The notes under the pieces: generated by a model
The model's input: the letters and a program-made list of their open reading frames with translations, nothing else
Database searches by the model: none
What the model was told of the DNA's origin: nothing
DNA from: Limnoglobus roseus
Lineage (GTDB): Bacteria > Planctomycetota > Planctomycetia > Gemmatales > Gemmataceae
NCBI RefSeq assembly: GCF_008254045.1
Contig: NZ_CP042425.1
Location: forward strand, 3,348,001-3,412,000
Length of the DNA stretch: 64,000 nucleotides
Direction of reading: 5' to 3'
Part shown: in pieces, positions 26,962-32,860 of the stretch
How positions within the stretch are numbered: position 1 is the stretch's first letter
Layout of the letters: each line of letters starts with the position of its first letter
Program-made: the position numbers and the translations under genes

Positions 26962-28116
26962 ATGATTCGCACCCTCACACTCTTTTTCACCCTCCTGCTC
27001 GCCGCCCCAGTTCGGGCCGACAACCCGCCGAGCAAGGAACTCGCCACGGCCCTCCAGCCGTTCGTCGACCGCGGCAATCTTGCCGGGGCGGTCGTCCTCG
27101 TCGCCGACAAGGAGAAGACGCTCGCCGTACAGGCGGTCGGGTTCTCCGACGTGGCGGGCAAGGTTCCGCTGACGACCGACGCCCTGTTCTGGATCGCTTC
27201 GCAGTCGAAGCCGATCACTGCCACTGCGCTGATGATTCTGGTGGACGAGGGGAAGGTGAAACTCGACGACCCGGTGGCGAAGTACCTGCCGGAGTTCAAC
27301 AATGTCTGGCTGTTCGCGGAAGGGGACAAGGAGCACGTCTCGCTCAAAAGGCCGCGGCGGGCGGTGACGGTGCGGGACGTACTCAGCCACACGAGCGGCC
27401 TGCCGTTCAGTTCCGCGGCCGAGACGCCGACGCTCGACGGGTTGCCACTCGCGGCGGCGGTCAAGACTTACGCGATGACGCCACTCGCGACCGAGCCGGG
27501 GGCGAAGTACCAGTACTCGAACGCTGGCATTAACACGGCCGGGCGGATCATGGAAGTCGTCTCGAAGATGCCGTACGAAGACTTCCTCCAGAAGCGGCTG
27601 TTCGACCCGCTCGGCATGGCCGACACGACGTTCTGGCCGTCGGAATCGCAAGTGAAGCGGCTGGCGAAGTCGTACAAGCCGGGGAAGGGCGGCACGGGGT
27701 TGGAAGAACTCACGGTCGGCCAACTCCGCTACCCGCTCGGCGACCGGGCACACCGCTTCCCGATGCCGGCCGGTGGGCTGTTCTCGACGGCCGCCGACGT
27801 GGGCCGGTTCTGCCAGATGGTGCTCAACGGCGGCACGCTCGACGGCAAGCGCATCCTCTCGGAAGACGCGGTGAAGGAGATGACGAAGCGCCAGACGCCC
27901 CCGGAGTTGAAGGAGAGTTACGGCCTCGGCTGGTCCGTCGGCGGCGGCACGTTCGGCCACGGCGGGGCGTTCGCCACGGACATGACCGTCGATGTGAAAC
28001 GCGGGTTGGTGTACGTCTACCTCGTTCAACACTCCGGCTTCCCCGGCGACGGCGGGAAGGCCCGCGACGCCTTCCGCAAGGCGGCCGAAGCCCGGTTCGC
28101 TCCGGCCGGAAAGTGA
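26962..28116 (+). CDS. Secreted class C beta-lactamase-like serine hydrolase
   Basis: A 384-residue protein with a signal peptide (MIRTLTLFFTLLLAAPVRA) and a penicillin-binding/beta-lactamase fold. The SxxK nucleophile motif is SQSK in WIASQSKPITATA, the YxN motif is YSNAG, and HGGAF takes the place of the KTG box. This pattern is shared by class C beta-lactamases, D-aminopeptidases and esterases of family S12. A peptidase or esterase role is as likely as antibiotic resistance. The gene has no strong Shine-Dalgarno sequence. It is convergent with the DUF2721 gene, with seven bases between stops. Confidence 0.88.
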   Translation: MIRTLTLFFTLLLAAPVRADNPPSKELATALQPFVDRGNLAGAVVLVADKEKTLAVQAVGFSDVAGKVPLTTDALFWIASQSKPITATALMILVDEGKVKLDDPVAKYLPEFNNVWLFAEGDKEHVSLKRPRRAVTVRDVLSHTSGLPFSSAAETPTLDGLPLAAAVKTYAMTPLATEPGAKYQYSNAGINTAGRIMEVVSKMPYEDFLQKRLFDPLGMADTTFWPSESQVKRLAKSYKPGKGGTGLEELTVGQLRYPLGDRAHRFPMPAGGLFSTAADVGRFCQMVLNGGTLDGKRILSEDAVKEMTKRQTPPELKESYGLGWSVGGGTFGHGGAFATDMTVDVKRGLVYVYLVQHSGFPGDGGKARDAFRKAAEARFAPAGK

Positions 28117-28123
28117 AGGCTGT

Positions 28124-28651
28124 TCACGCCGTCAGGTGGTCCGCCCCGGGCGACTGCCTCGCGGCTTGCTCCCGGCGACGGGCCGACAACTCGCGGTAGA
28201 ATTCGACCTCGACGTGGTTCGTCCGCAGCGCACTCCGCGCCTCGAAAACCAGGTTGATCGACGCTGCGAACAAGAGGCCGACGCCCGCCGTCGCGAAGAC
28301 CGTCGGCACCCCGGCGAGGTAGTGGCCGGTGAACGAGTCGACGGCAATCGTCAGACTGCTCCCGACGAACGCGCCGAAGGCCAGGTACAACTCCGTCACG
28401 GCCACCATGACGCGGCGGTTACGGATTTGCAGGTAGTCGAGTTGAATGCCGATGTGCGTGAGGCGGGCGTCGGCGAAGTCGAAGTCCTCCGGCTTCTGCC
28501 CGATCTCGTTGCCCACTTCGACGAGTTTGCGGATGCGGTCGATGATCCGGCCCATGCGGTTGGCCGTCGAGATAATCAGCGAGGCCGTGGCCGTCAGGAA
28601 CAACGCCGGGGCGATCATCGCCGTGACGGTCTGGTAGAGCGGTGGGTTCAT
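28124..28651 (-). CDS. DUF2721-family membrane protein
   Basis: A 175-residue integral membrane protein with three predicted membrane helices: near the N-terminus (MIAPALFLTATASLIISTAN), and two after residue 85 (VAVTELYLAFGAFVGSSLTI and TVFATAGVGLLFAASINL). The motif ANRMGRIIDRIRKL after the first helix is typical of DUF2721. The function is unknown. The C-terminus is basic and cytoplasmic in the likely topology. It is monocistronic, with its promoter in the structured region to the right. Confidence 0.82.
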   Translation of the reverse strand: MNPPLYQTVTAMIAPALFLTATASLIISTANRMGRIIDRIRKLVEVGNEIGQKPEDFDFADARLTHIGIQLDYLQIRNRRVMVAVTELYLAFGAFVGSSLTIAVDSFTGHYLAGVPTVFATAGVGLLFAASINLVFEARSALRTNHVEVEFYRELSARRREQAARQSPGADHLTA

Positions 28652-28954
28652 GGTCGGATCAGATTACGAAAAGTTCACTTTCTCGCGAACCTCGTGATTG
28701 ACCCGTGTGTCCGTGACGCACCGGGCCGCGACACGTCCGCCGATCGCGGCCCCGCACTTTGACGGCGGGTTTTCATTTCGATCGGCAATTTTGCCTCCCC
28801 GGGGCCGCCGCATGATCGTTATCGCACCGAGACATCTGCGTGGACCTCCGCCGGATGACTGACTGCACGAAATACCTCCGCCCGTGACATTGTCACGGGC
28901 GGTTTTGTTTTTCCGCGAACCAACTCCGTGGCGGTCAACTCCGTCTTCTCGAAT
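28652..28954. other. Structured intergenic region between DUF2721 and tRNA-like unit 1
   Basis: No protein gene is seen in these 303 bases. They hold a 9-bp perfect stem (28723-28731 with 28744-28752), then a Y-like hairpin whose CGATC/GATCG stem is followed by TTATCGC at about 28778-28818, and a strong + strand terminator at 28878-28912. Because DUF2721 is transcribed leftwards, the terminator must serve a short rightward transcript within this region, probably a small RNA. The hairpin contains TTTTGCCTCCCC then GGGGCCG, which resembles the Ro-helix strands of unit 2 but lacks the CGAA of the consensus. Confidence 0.4.
28878..28912 (+). terminator. Rho-independent terminator of an unannotated short transcript
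   Basis: A perfect 11-bp stem (CCGCCCGTGAC and its complement) with an ATT loop, followed by TTTTGTTTTT. It reads rightwards, although the nearest upstream gene is on the other strand, so it implies a small RNA starting between 28652 and 28877. Confidence 0.85.
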
Positions 28955-29076
28955 GCTCCGGGTAGCTCAGTGGTAGAGCGGTAAAAGCGGTTGGCACAAA
29001 CTTGCCCTTCGGGCCGAAGCTCAACTGTTCTCGACTCATAATCGACAGGTCGCGGGTTCGAATCCCGCTCCGGAGC
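28955..29076 (+). ncRNA. tRNA-like Y RNA unit 1 (retains a CAU anticodon arm)
   Basis: The outline is that of a tRNA. CTCCGGG pairs with TCCGGAG as the acceptor stem, with an extra G/C pair outside it. TA sits at positions 8-9. The D-arm is GCTC-AGTGGTA-GAGC and the T-arm is GCGGG-TTCGAAT-CCCGC. After the D-arm comes an inserted hairpin: stem CGGTTGGC (28988) with GCTCAACTG (29019), capped by the Ro60-helix pair CTTGCCC/GGGCCGAAG with a TTC loop. Then follows TTCTCG and a 4-bp stem with the seven-base loop CTCATAA (anticodon CAU at 29037-29039). A tRNA finder might call it tRNA-Met or tRNA-Ile2 with an insertion. The Ro-helix motif, the related units and the Ro60 gene downstream favour a Y RNA. 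Confidence 0.72.
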
Positions 29077-29107
29077 CTCATCTCGCCGCCCTCAAGCCGT
29101 TCGGGGT

Positions 29108-29875
29108 TTACTGCCCGATGTCGAGGGAAGCCCACTCGGCGTGGCGAATCTCGCTTCCGCCGAGCTTCCACGCGAGTCCCGCCAAGAACAGGGGCACGAT
29201 CAGGAAGCCCACGAACAGCCCCGCGATCGAACGCGCCGTCGTCGACTCTTCCGGTATCTCACTTGTGGCCCCCATACTGATCAGCGAGAACGCTGTACCG
29301 AGAACGGGCAACACCAACAGCGACAGCGCCCCAAAGCCGATGACCCGCCGCCACGACCGGGGCGCGCCGAACGCCCCGTGGAGCGAATCGCGCATGCGGA
29401 AGTAGAGCACCGACAGCGCGAACACCAGAGCCGGGACGAACACGAGTAGCCCGCCGAAGAAACGCAGCAACGTCGCGGTTGAGGGCACCGGCTCGTCATC
29501 GGGTTGTCCCGTCCCCGCGACCAGCAACACGAACGGCAGCCACGGCAAGATGACGAGGGCGATCAGGCCCGCCTGTCGTGCCGAATGCCGCGTCGCCGAT
29601 TCGCCCGGCCGCCAGCCGAACGCGCGGTCCATGCGGGCGTCCATGCGGTCGCTGAACGACACCGACTGCTGCAACTCGACCGTCAGCGCGGCGGGGTCGC
29701 CGAACCGCTGGACGGCCGCGGCCCGCGCCGCGGAGTCGTCGCCGAGGCGGGCGAGTTCCTCCTCGTGGATGCCCGTCAGGTGGGCGAGGAGTTCCTCGCG
29801 CATCCGCAACTTCCGCTTCGGCCCGGCCTGCACCGGCCGCACCGCACGTTCGACCAGCACCATGAACTCGTTCAT
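29108..29875 (-). CDS. HAAS/permease-prefix-type membrane protein
   Basis: A 255-residue protein. The N-terminal 75 residues (KRKLRMREELLAHLTGIHEE, AAVQRFGDPAALTVELQQ) form the HAAS / permease-prefix-1 type helical domain that is commonly encoded next to PadR repressors. After this come four hydrophobic segments (for example LIALVILPWLPFVLLVAG and GFGALSLLVLPVLGTAFSL). It overlaps the upstream PadR gene by four bases (ATGA), so the pair is translationally coupled; PadR probably controls both. Its stop lies 31 bases from the end of tRNA-like unit 1 on the other strand. Confidence 0.8.
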   Translation of the reverse strand: MNEFMVLVERAVRPVQAGPKRKLRMREELLAHLTGIHEEELARLGDDSAARAAAVQRFGDPAALTVELQQSVSFSDRMDARMDRAFGWRPGESATRHSARQAGLIALVILPWLPFVLLVAGTGQPDDEPVPSTATLLRFFGGLLVFVPALVFALSVLYFRMRDSLHGAFGAPRSWRRVIGFGALSLLVLPVLGTAFSLISMGATSEIPEESTTARSIAGLFVGFLIVPLFLAGLAWKLGGSEIRHAEWASLDIGQ

Positions 29876-30216
29876 GCCGGTGCTCCCAGAATGTTTCCGA
29901 CGACTTGTACGAACTGCTGCCACTCCGCCCGCCCGGCCGCCAACTGCCGCGTCCCTTGCTTCGTGATCCGGTACACCCGCTTCCGCGGGCCGCGGCGCGG
30001 GGCTGATTCGTCCTCCCAGTGGCTGGCGATCAGCCCGGCTTTCTCCAGACGGTAGAGCGCCGGGTACAGCGACCCTTCCTTCAGCCGCAGCGCCCCGCAC
30101 CCGGCCTCGGTCAGCCGGCGCAGGATCTCGAAGCCGTGCGCCTCGCCCTTTTCGAGCGACGCCAGCGCCATCGTCTCCAGGTGCCCCCGGAGTGCATCAC
30201 CACTGATGGGTTCCAT
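29872..30216 (-). CDS. PadR-family transcriptional regulator
   Basis: A 114-residue winged-helix protein of the short PadR-s2 type. LETMALASLEKGEAHGFEIL and LRLKEGSLYPALYRLEKAGL are the helix-turn-helix and recognition-helix motifs, and RRGPRKRVYRITKQGTRQLA forms the wing. It is the first gene of a two-gene operon with the HAAS membrane protein, the usual genetic arrangement for this family. The predicted transcription start coincides with the ATG (see the promoter), so the mRNA may be leaderless. PadR proteins typically repress their own operon and respond to membrane-active or aromatic compounds. Confidence 0.9.
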   Translation of the reverse strand: MEPISGDALRGHLETMALASLEKGEAHGFEILRRLTEAGCGALRLKEGSLYPALYRLEKAGLIASHWEDESAPRRGPRKRVYRITKQGTRQLAAGRAEWQQFVQVVGNILGAPA

Positions 30217-30222
30217 GTTATC

Positions 30223-30251
30223 TATTTAGTCTGTCTCAGTAGTCGTGTCAA
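30223..30251 (-). promoter_or_regulatory. Sigma70-like promoter of the padR operon
   Basis: On the minus strand, TTGACA (30251-30246) is followed after 17 bases by TAAATA (30228-30223). Transcription would begin near 30216, at the ATG of padR, giving a leaderless or nearly leaderless mRNA. Confidence 0.6.
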
Positions 30252-30321
30252 GAGGTGACAGCACGTTGCCCGCGATTTTGAACGAACCCGACCGAGGGTT
30301 CCACGCTCACTGTTCACGAAT

Positions 30322-30425
30322 GCTCCGAGTAGCTCAACGGCAGAGCAGTGCGGTTCGCACAACCTTGCCTCCCCGGCCGATGCGGAACTGTTCTCGTGTT
30401 GCGGGTTCGAATCCCGTCTCGGAGC
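30322..30425 (+). ncRNA. tRNA-like Y RNA unit 2
   Basis: The acceptor stem CTCCGAG/CTCGGAG is perfect, with an extra G/C pair outside. TA at positions 8-9, D-arm GCTC-AACGGCA-GAGC, and T-arm GCGGG-TTCGAAT-CCCGT complete the tRNA shell. In place of an anticodon arm is a hairpin: CGGTTC-GCA pairs with TGC-G-GAACTG (same shape as unit 1 but with compensating changes), capped by CTTGCC (30364) and GGCCGA (30375) around TCCCC. TTCTCG follows the stem. No anticodon hairpin is present, only TGTT, so it cannot be a translating tRNA. Confidence 0.75.
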
Positions 30426-30428
30426 CTC

Positions 30429-30552
30429 GCTTTCGTGGTGTAAGTGGTCAGCACGCTGACTGACGATCCGCGTCCTCTCGCCCTCACGGGCCGAAAGTGG
30501 ATTGTTCTCGCTATGGGGTGTCAGAAGTACCGGTTCGAGTCCGGACGAGAGC
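30429..30552 (+). ncRNA. tRNA-like Y RNA unit 4 (second type, after unit 2)
   Basis: Here the acceptor stem is GCTTTCG/CGAGAGC with one G-T pair. The D-arm is GTGT-AAGTGGTCA-GCAC, a classical tRNA D-arm, and the T-arm is CCGG-TTCGAGT-CCGG. The inserted hairpin has the stem CGATCC (30464) with GGATTG (30499), again compensated relative to units 1 and 2, capped by CTCGCCC and GGGCCGAAAG around TCAC. After it comes TTCTCG and a linker without an anticodon loop. It starts three bases after unit 2 ends, so the two probably arise from one transcript by processing. Confidence 0.7.
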
Positions 30553-30554
30553 GC

Positions 30555-30618
30555 TGCGGGCCGGAGGCTCAGGGTTATCGCTTTTAACGTCAAGCCCTGA
30601 GCCATCAACTTGCCTGCA
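30555..30618 (+). ncRNA. Y RNA-like element A with Ro-helix strands in the usual order
   Basis: TGCGGGC pairs with GCCTGCA as the end stem. GGCCGGAG is the 5' Ro-helix strand and CTTGCC the 3' strand, with the CG bulge expected of Y RNAs. A perfect 9-bp stem, GGCTCAGGG with CCCTGAGCC, continues inward to a loop of about 20 bases. There is no tRNA-like part. It follows unit 4 directly, and element B repeats the arrangement after unit 5. Confidence 0.6.
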
Positions 30619-30673
30619 ATTTCAACCACCCGGACGAACCTCCTGAAGAGGGCCAGGTCTGTAAGTCGCGAAT

Positions 30674-30799
30674 ACTCCGAGTCGCTCAGAGGCCGAGAGC
30701 ACACCGGCAGTTGGCATCCCTTGCCCTCACGGGCCGACGTTCAACTGTTCTCGATGCGTGCGCGAGAGCGCACCGCGGGTTCGAATCCCGCCTCGGAGT
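30674..30799 (+). ncRNA. tRNA-like Y RNA unit 3 (GNRA hairpin in the anticodon position)
   Basis: The acceptor stem CTCCGAG/CTCGGAG is identical to unit 2. The outer pair is A-T instead of G-C, a compensated change that argues for an 8-bp acceptor. The D-arm is GCTC-AGAGGCCGA-GAGC, and the T-arm is GCGGG-TTCGAAT-CCCGC. The inserted hairpin is CAGTTG/CAACTG capped by CTTGCCC (30720) and GGGCCGACG (30731) around TCAC. TTCTCG follows, then a separate perfect hairpin GTGCGC-GAGA-GCGCAC (30758-30773) with a GNRA loop where unit 1 has its CAU loop. It is the counterpart of unit 2 in the second copy of a duplicated block. Confidence 0.75.
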
Positions 30800-30801
30800 C
30801 T

Positions 30802-30917
30802 GCTTTCGTTGTCGATGGGGACGCACCGGTAAACGAGGTTCACGACAAACTTGCCAGTCAGGCCGATTGTGGACTGTTCTCGCAAGGATCGGTGCCGGTT
30901 CGATTCCGGACGGAAGC
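30802..30917 (+). ncRNA. tRNA-like Y RNA unit 5 (second type, after unit 3)
   Basis: The acceptor stem GCTTTCG/CGGAAGC has the same 5' strand as unit 4. A short D-like arm (GTC-GATGGG-GAC) and the T-arm CCGG-TTCGATT-CCGG are present. The inserted hairpin pairs GGTTCAC with GTGGACT and is capped by CTTGCC (30850) and GGCCGA (30861) around AGTCA. TTCTCG follows and can pair with CGAG upstream. It starts two bases after unit 3 ends. It is the counterpart of unit 4 in the duplicated block. Confidence 0.68.
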
Positions 30918-30919
30918 GA

Positions 30920-30985
30920 TGCGGGCCGGAGGCTCAGGGTTATCGTAATAACCGATGCCAGCCCAGGGTCGTCAACTTGCCTGCA
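30920..30985 (+). ncRNA. Y RNA-like element B with Ro-helix strands in the usual order
   Basis: The same end stem as element A (TGCGGGC/GCCTGCA) and the same 5' strand, GGCCGGAGGCTCAGGGTTAT. The inner part has diverged: it folds as GGTTAT-CGTA-ATAACC, flanked by GGCT/AGCC. CTTGCC forms the 3' Ro-helix strand. It follows unit 5 after two bases. Because the end stem is conserved while the inner stem changes, the Ro-binding end is probably the functional part. Confidence 0.6.
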
Positions 30986-30991
30986 GTTTCA

Positions 30992-31081
30992 ACGGGGTGG
31001 AATCCCTCGCCATCACCTTGCCATTCCGGCCGAAGGATGAGGGCTATCGGTCTCCAATAGGTTCGAATCCTATCACCCCGA
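30992..31081 (+). ncRNA. tRNA-like Y RNA unit 6 (no D-arm), next to the Ro60 gene
   Basis: A perfect acceptor stem CGGGGTG/CACCCCG, with an A on either side, and a T-arm ATAGG-TTCGAAT-CCTAT. Between them lies a long hairpin: CCCT/AGGG and CATC/GATG, then the clearest Ro60 helix of the array, CCTTGCC (31016) with GGCCGAAGG (31028) around ATTCC, with the CG bulge. A D-arm is missing. The sequence after the helix, GAGGGCTATCG, resembles that of elements A and B. It ends 46 bases before the Ro60 gene start and could be cut from its leader. Confidence 0.72.
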
Positions 31082-31126
31082 CTGTTCGTGTTCCGCGGGC
31101 CAATTGCCCGCGTGGGAGGGTTTGTC

Positions 31127-32722
31127 ATGAAGTGGTTCAAGCACGTCTCGCCGAAGGTCACGCCGCAGAGTGAGCCGGTTCCGGGTAAGCCGACGGTCGC
31201 GAACTCGGCCGGCGGGTACTCGTTCGCCGTGGACGACTGGAAGCGGCTCGACCGCTTCCTCGTCCTCGGCAGCGAGGGCGGCAGCTACTACGCGACGGAG
31301 CGCAAGTTGACGGTCGAGAACGCCGCGGCCGTGGTCGCGTGCGCGAAGGCCGATGCGGCGGAGGCGGTGCGCCGGGTCGTGGCCGTGTCCGACGCGGGCC
31401 GGGCGGCGAAGAACGACTACGCCGTCTTTGCCTTGTCTCTGATCGCGGCGAACGCTGACGCGGTCGGCAAGAAGGCGGCCTACGAGGCCGTGCCGAAGGT
31501 CTGCCGCACCGGCACGCACCTGTTCCAGTTCGCGGCCGCTTCGGACGCGCTCCGCGGGTGGGGCCGGGGTCTGCGGCAGGCCGTCGCCGACTGGTACGTG
31601 AACAAGCCGGTCCGCGACCTCGCGTACCAGATGACGAAGTACCAGCAGCGCGACGGCTGGAGCCACCGCGACCTGTTGCGGCTGGCGCACCCGAAGACGG
31701 ACTTCACGGGCCGCAACGACCTGTTCGCGTGGGCCGTCGGCAAGAAGCCGACGGTGGACGAGGTTCCGCCGGATGGCGACCTCGCGCCGCTGTACGCGCT
31801 GGAGGCCGCGAAGAAGGCGACGACCGAGGACGAGATCGTCCGCCTGATTCGCGACTACCGGCTCGTCCGCGAGGGCGTGCCGACGAACTTCCTGACCTCG
31901 GCAAAGGTCTGGGAGGCGCTCCTCGCGAACATGCCGCTGACGGCGATGCTCCGCAACCTCGCGACGATGACCCGCGTGGGGTTGCTGGCGCACGGCTCGG
32001 ACGCCGTGAAGGCGGTCGTGGGCCAATTGACGGACGCTTCGCGATTGAAGAAGGCCCGGGTTCACCCGCTGTCGCTGCTCGTCGCCCTCAAGACCTATGA
32101 GAGCGGCAAGAGCGCTCGCGGCAGTGGCGAGTGGGTTCCGCTCAAAGAGATCGTGAACGCGATCGACGACGCCTTCTACCTCGCGTTCCAGGCCGTGGAG
32201 CCGACGAACAAGCGGTGGATGCTCGCGCTCGACGTGTCGGGTTCGATGGGCGGCGGGACGGTCTGTGGCACGGTCGGCATCACGCCGCACGTCGCTTCGG
32301 CGGCGATGGCGCTGGTGACGGCGGCCACGGAGAAGGACCGCACGTTCGTCGGGTTCAGCGATCGACTCGTGCCGGTCGGCATCGACGCCGGGATGCGTCT
32401 CGACGCAGCGGTTCGCATGATCGAGGCGATCCCGATGGGCGGCACGGACTGCGCCCTGCCGATGCTATACGCGAAGGACAACAAGATTCCGGTCGATGTG
32501 TTCGCCGTCTACACCGACTCGGAGACCTGGTTTGGCAAGGTCCACCCGTTCCAGGCCTTGAAGCAGTACCGCGACGCGACCGGCATTCCGGCGAAGCTGA
32601 TCGTGGTCGGCATGGTGTCCAACGGGTTCACTATCGCCGACCCGGGGGACGCGGGCATGATGGACGTGGTCGGGTTCGACACGACAGCCCCGGCCGTCAT
32701 GGCGGACTTCGCCCGCGGGTAA
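31127..32722 (+). CDS. rsr: Ro60/Rsr RNA-binding protein (TROVE + vWA domains)
   Basis: A 531-residue bacterial Ro60 orthologue. The N-terminal 330 residues form the TROVE ring of HEAT-like helical repeats that binds misfolded RNA ends and Y RNAs (WKRLDRFLVLGSEGGSYY near the start, YQQRDGWSHRDLLRLAHPK in the middle). From about residue 360 a vWA domain carries the MIDAS motif DVSGSMGG (Asp369, Ser371, Ser373). In Deinococcus, Rsr with Y RNA docks to polynucleotide phosphorylase for structured RNA decay. The ATG at 31127 follows GGGAGGG with six bases spacing; an upstream in-frame start lies too close to unit 6. The Y RNA array lies directly upstream. Confidence 0.95.
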   Translation: MKWFKHVSPKVTPQSEPVPGKPTVANSAGGYSFAVDDWKRLDRFLVLGSEGGSYYATERKLTVENAAAVVACAKADAAEAVRRVVAVSDAGRAAKNDYAVFALSLIAANADAVGKKAAYEAVPKVCRTGTHLFQFAAASDALRGWGRGLRQAVADWYVNKPVRDLAYQMTKYQQRDGWSHRDLLRLAHPKTDFTGRNDLFAWAVGKKPTVDEVPPDGDLAPLYALEAAKKATTEDEIVRLIRDYRLVREGVPTNFLTSAKVWEALLANMPLTAMLRNLATMTRVGLLAHGSDAVKAVVGQLTDASRLKKARVHPLSLLVALKTYESGKSARGSGEWVPLKEIVNAIDDAFYLAFQAVEPTNKRWMLALDVSGSMGGGTVCGTVGITPHVASAAMALVTAATEKDRTFVGFSDRLVPVGIDAGMRLDAAVRMIEAIPMGGTDCALPMLYAKDNKIPVDVFAVYTDSETWFGKVHPFQALKQYRDATGIPAKLIVVGMVSNGFTIADPGDAGMMDVVGFDTTAPAVMADFARG

Positions 32723-32732
32723 AAACCGTTCT

Positions 32733-32752
32733 GCCGGCCTTTCGAGGCCGGC
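32733..32752 (+). terminator. Hairpin after the Ro60 gene
   Basis: An 8-bp stem (GCCGGCCT and its complement) with a TTCG loop, ten bases after the stop. The following GATTTCGTTT is only weakly T-rich. Confidence 0.6.
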
Positions 32753-32860
32753 CGATTTCGTTTCACGTTTGGTGGAATTGCAAGGTGAAAATCATAGGCC
32801 GCGACAATATCCCGTTGACCGCGCGGCCGATTTCGTTTCACGTCTGGTGGAATTGCAAGG
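32749..32860. repeat. 37-bp direct repeat, second copy inside the msrB 3' end
   Basis: Two copies of a 37-bp sequence, beginning CGGCCGATTTCG, lie at 32749-32785 and 32824-32860 with one mismatch. The second copy includes the last codons of msrB. The first lies in noncoding DNA, so the msrB end was duplicated. Confidence 0.8.

Noticed and set aside
28955..31081. Ordinary tRNA gene cluster, possibly with introns
   Set aside because: Only unit 1 has an anticodon loop; the others lack any anticodon arm, all carry the Ro-helix hairpin in the same place, and the array ends at a Ro60 gene. Intron splicing would leave no anticodon in units 2-6.
32749..32860. CRISPR-like direct repeats
   Set aside because: Only two copies, one of them inside msrB, and no cas genes nearby; better explained as a duplication.
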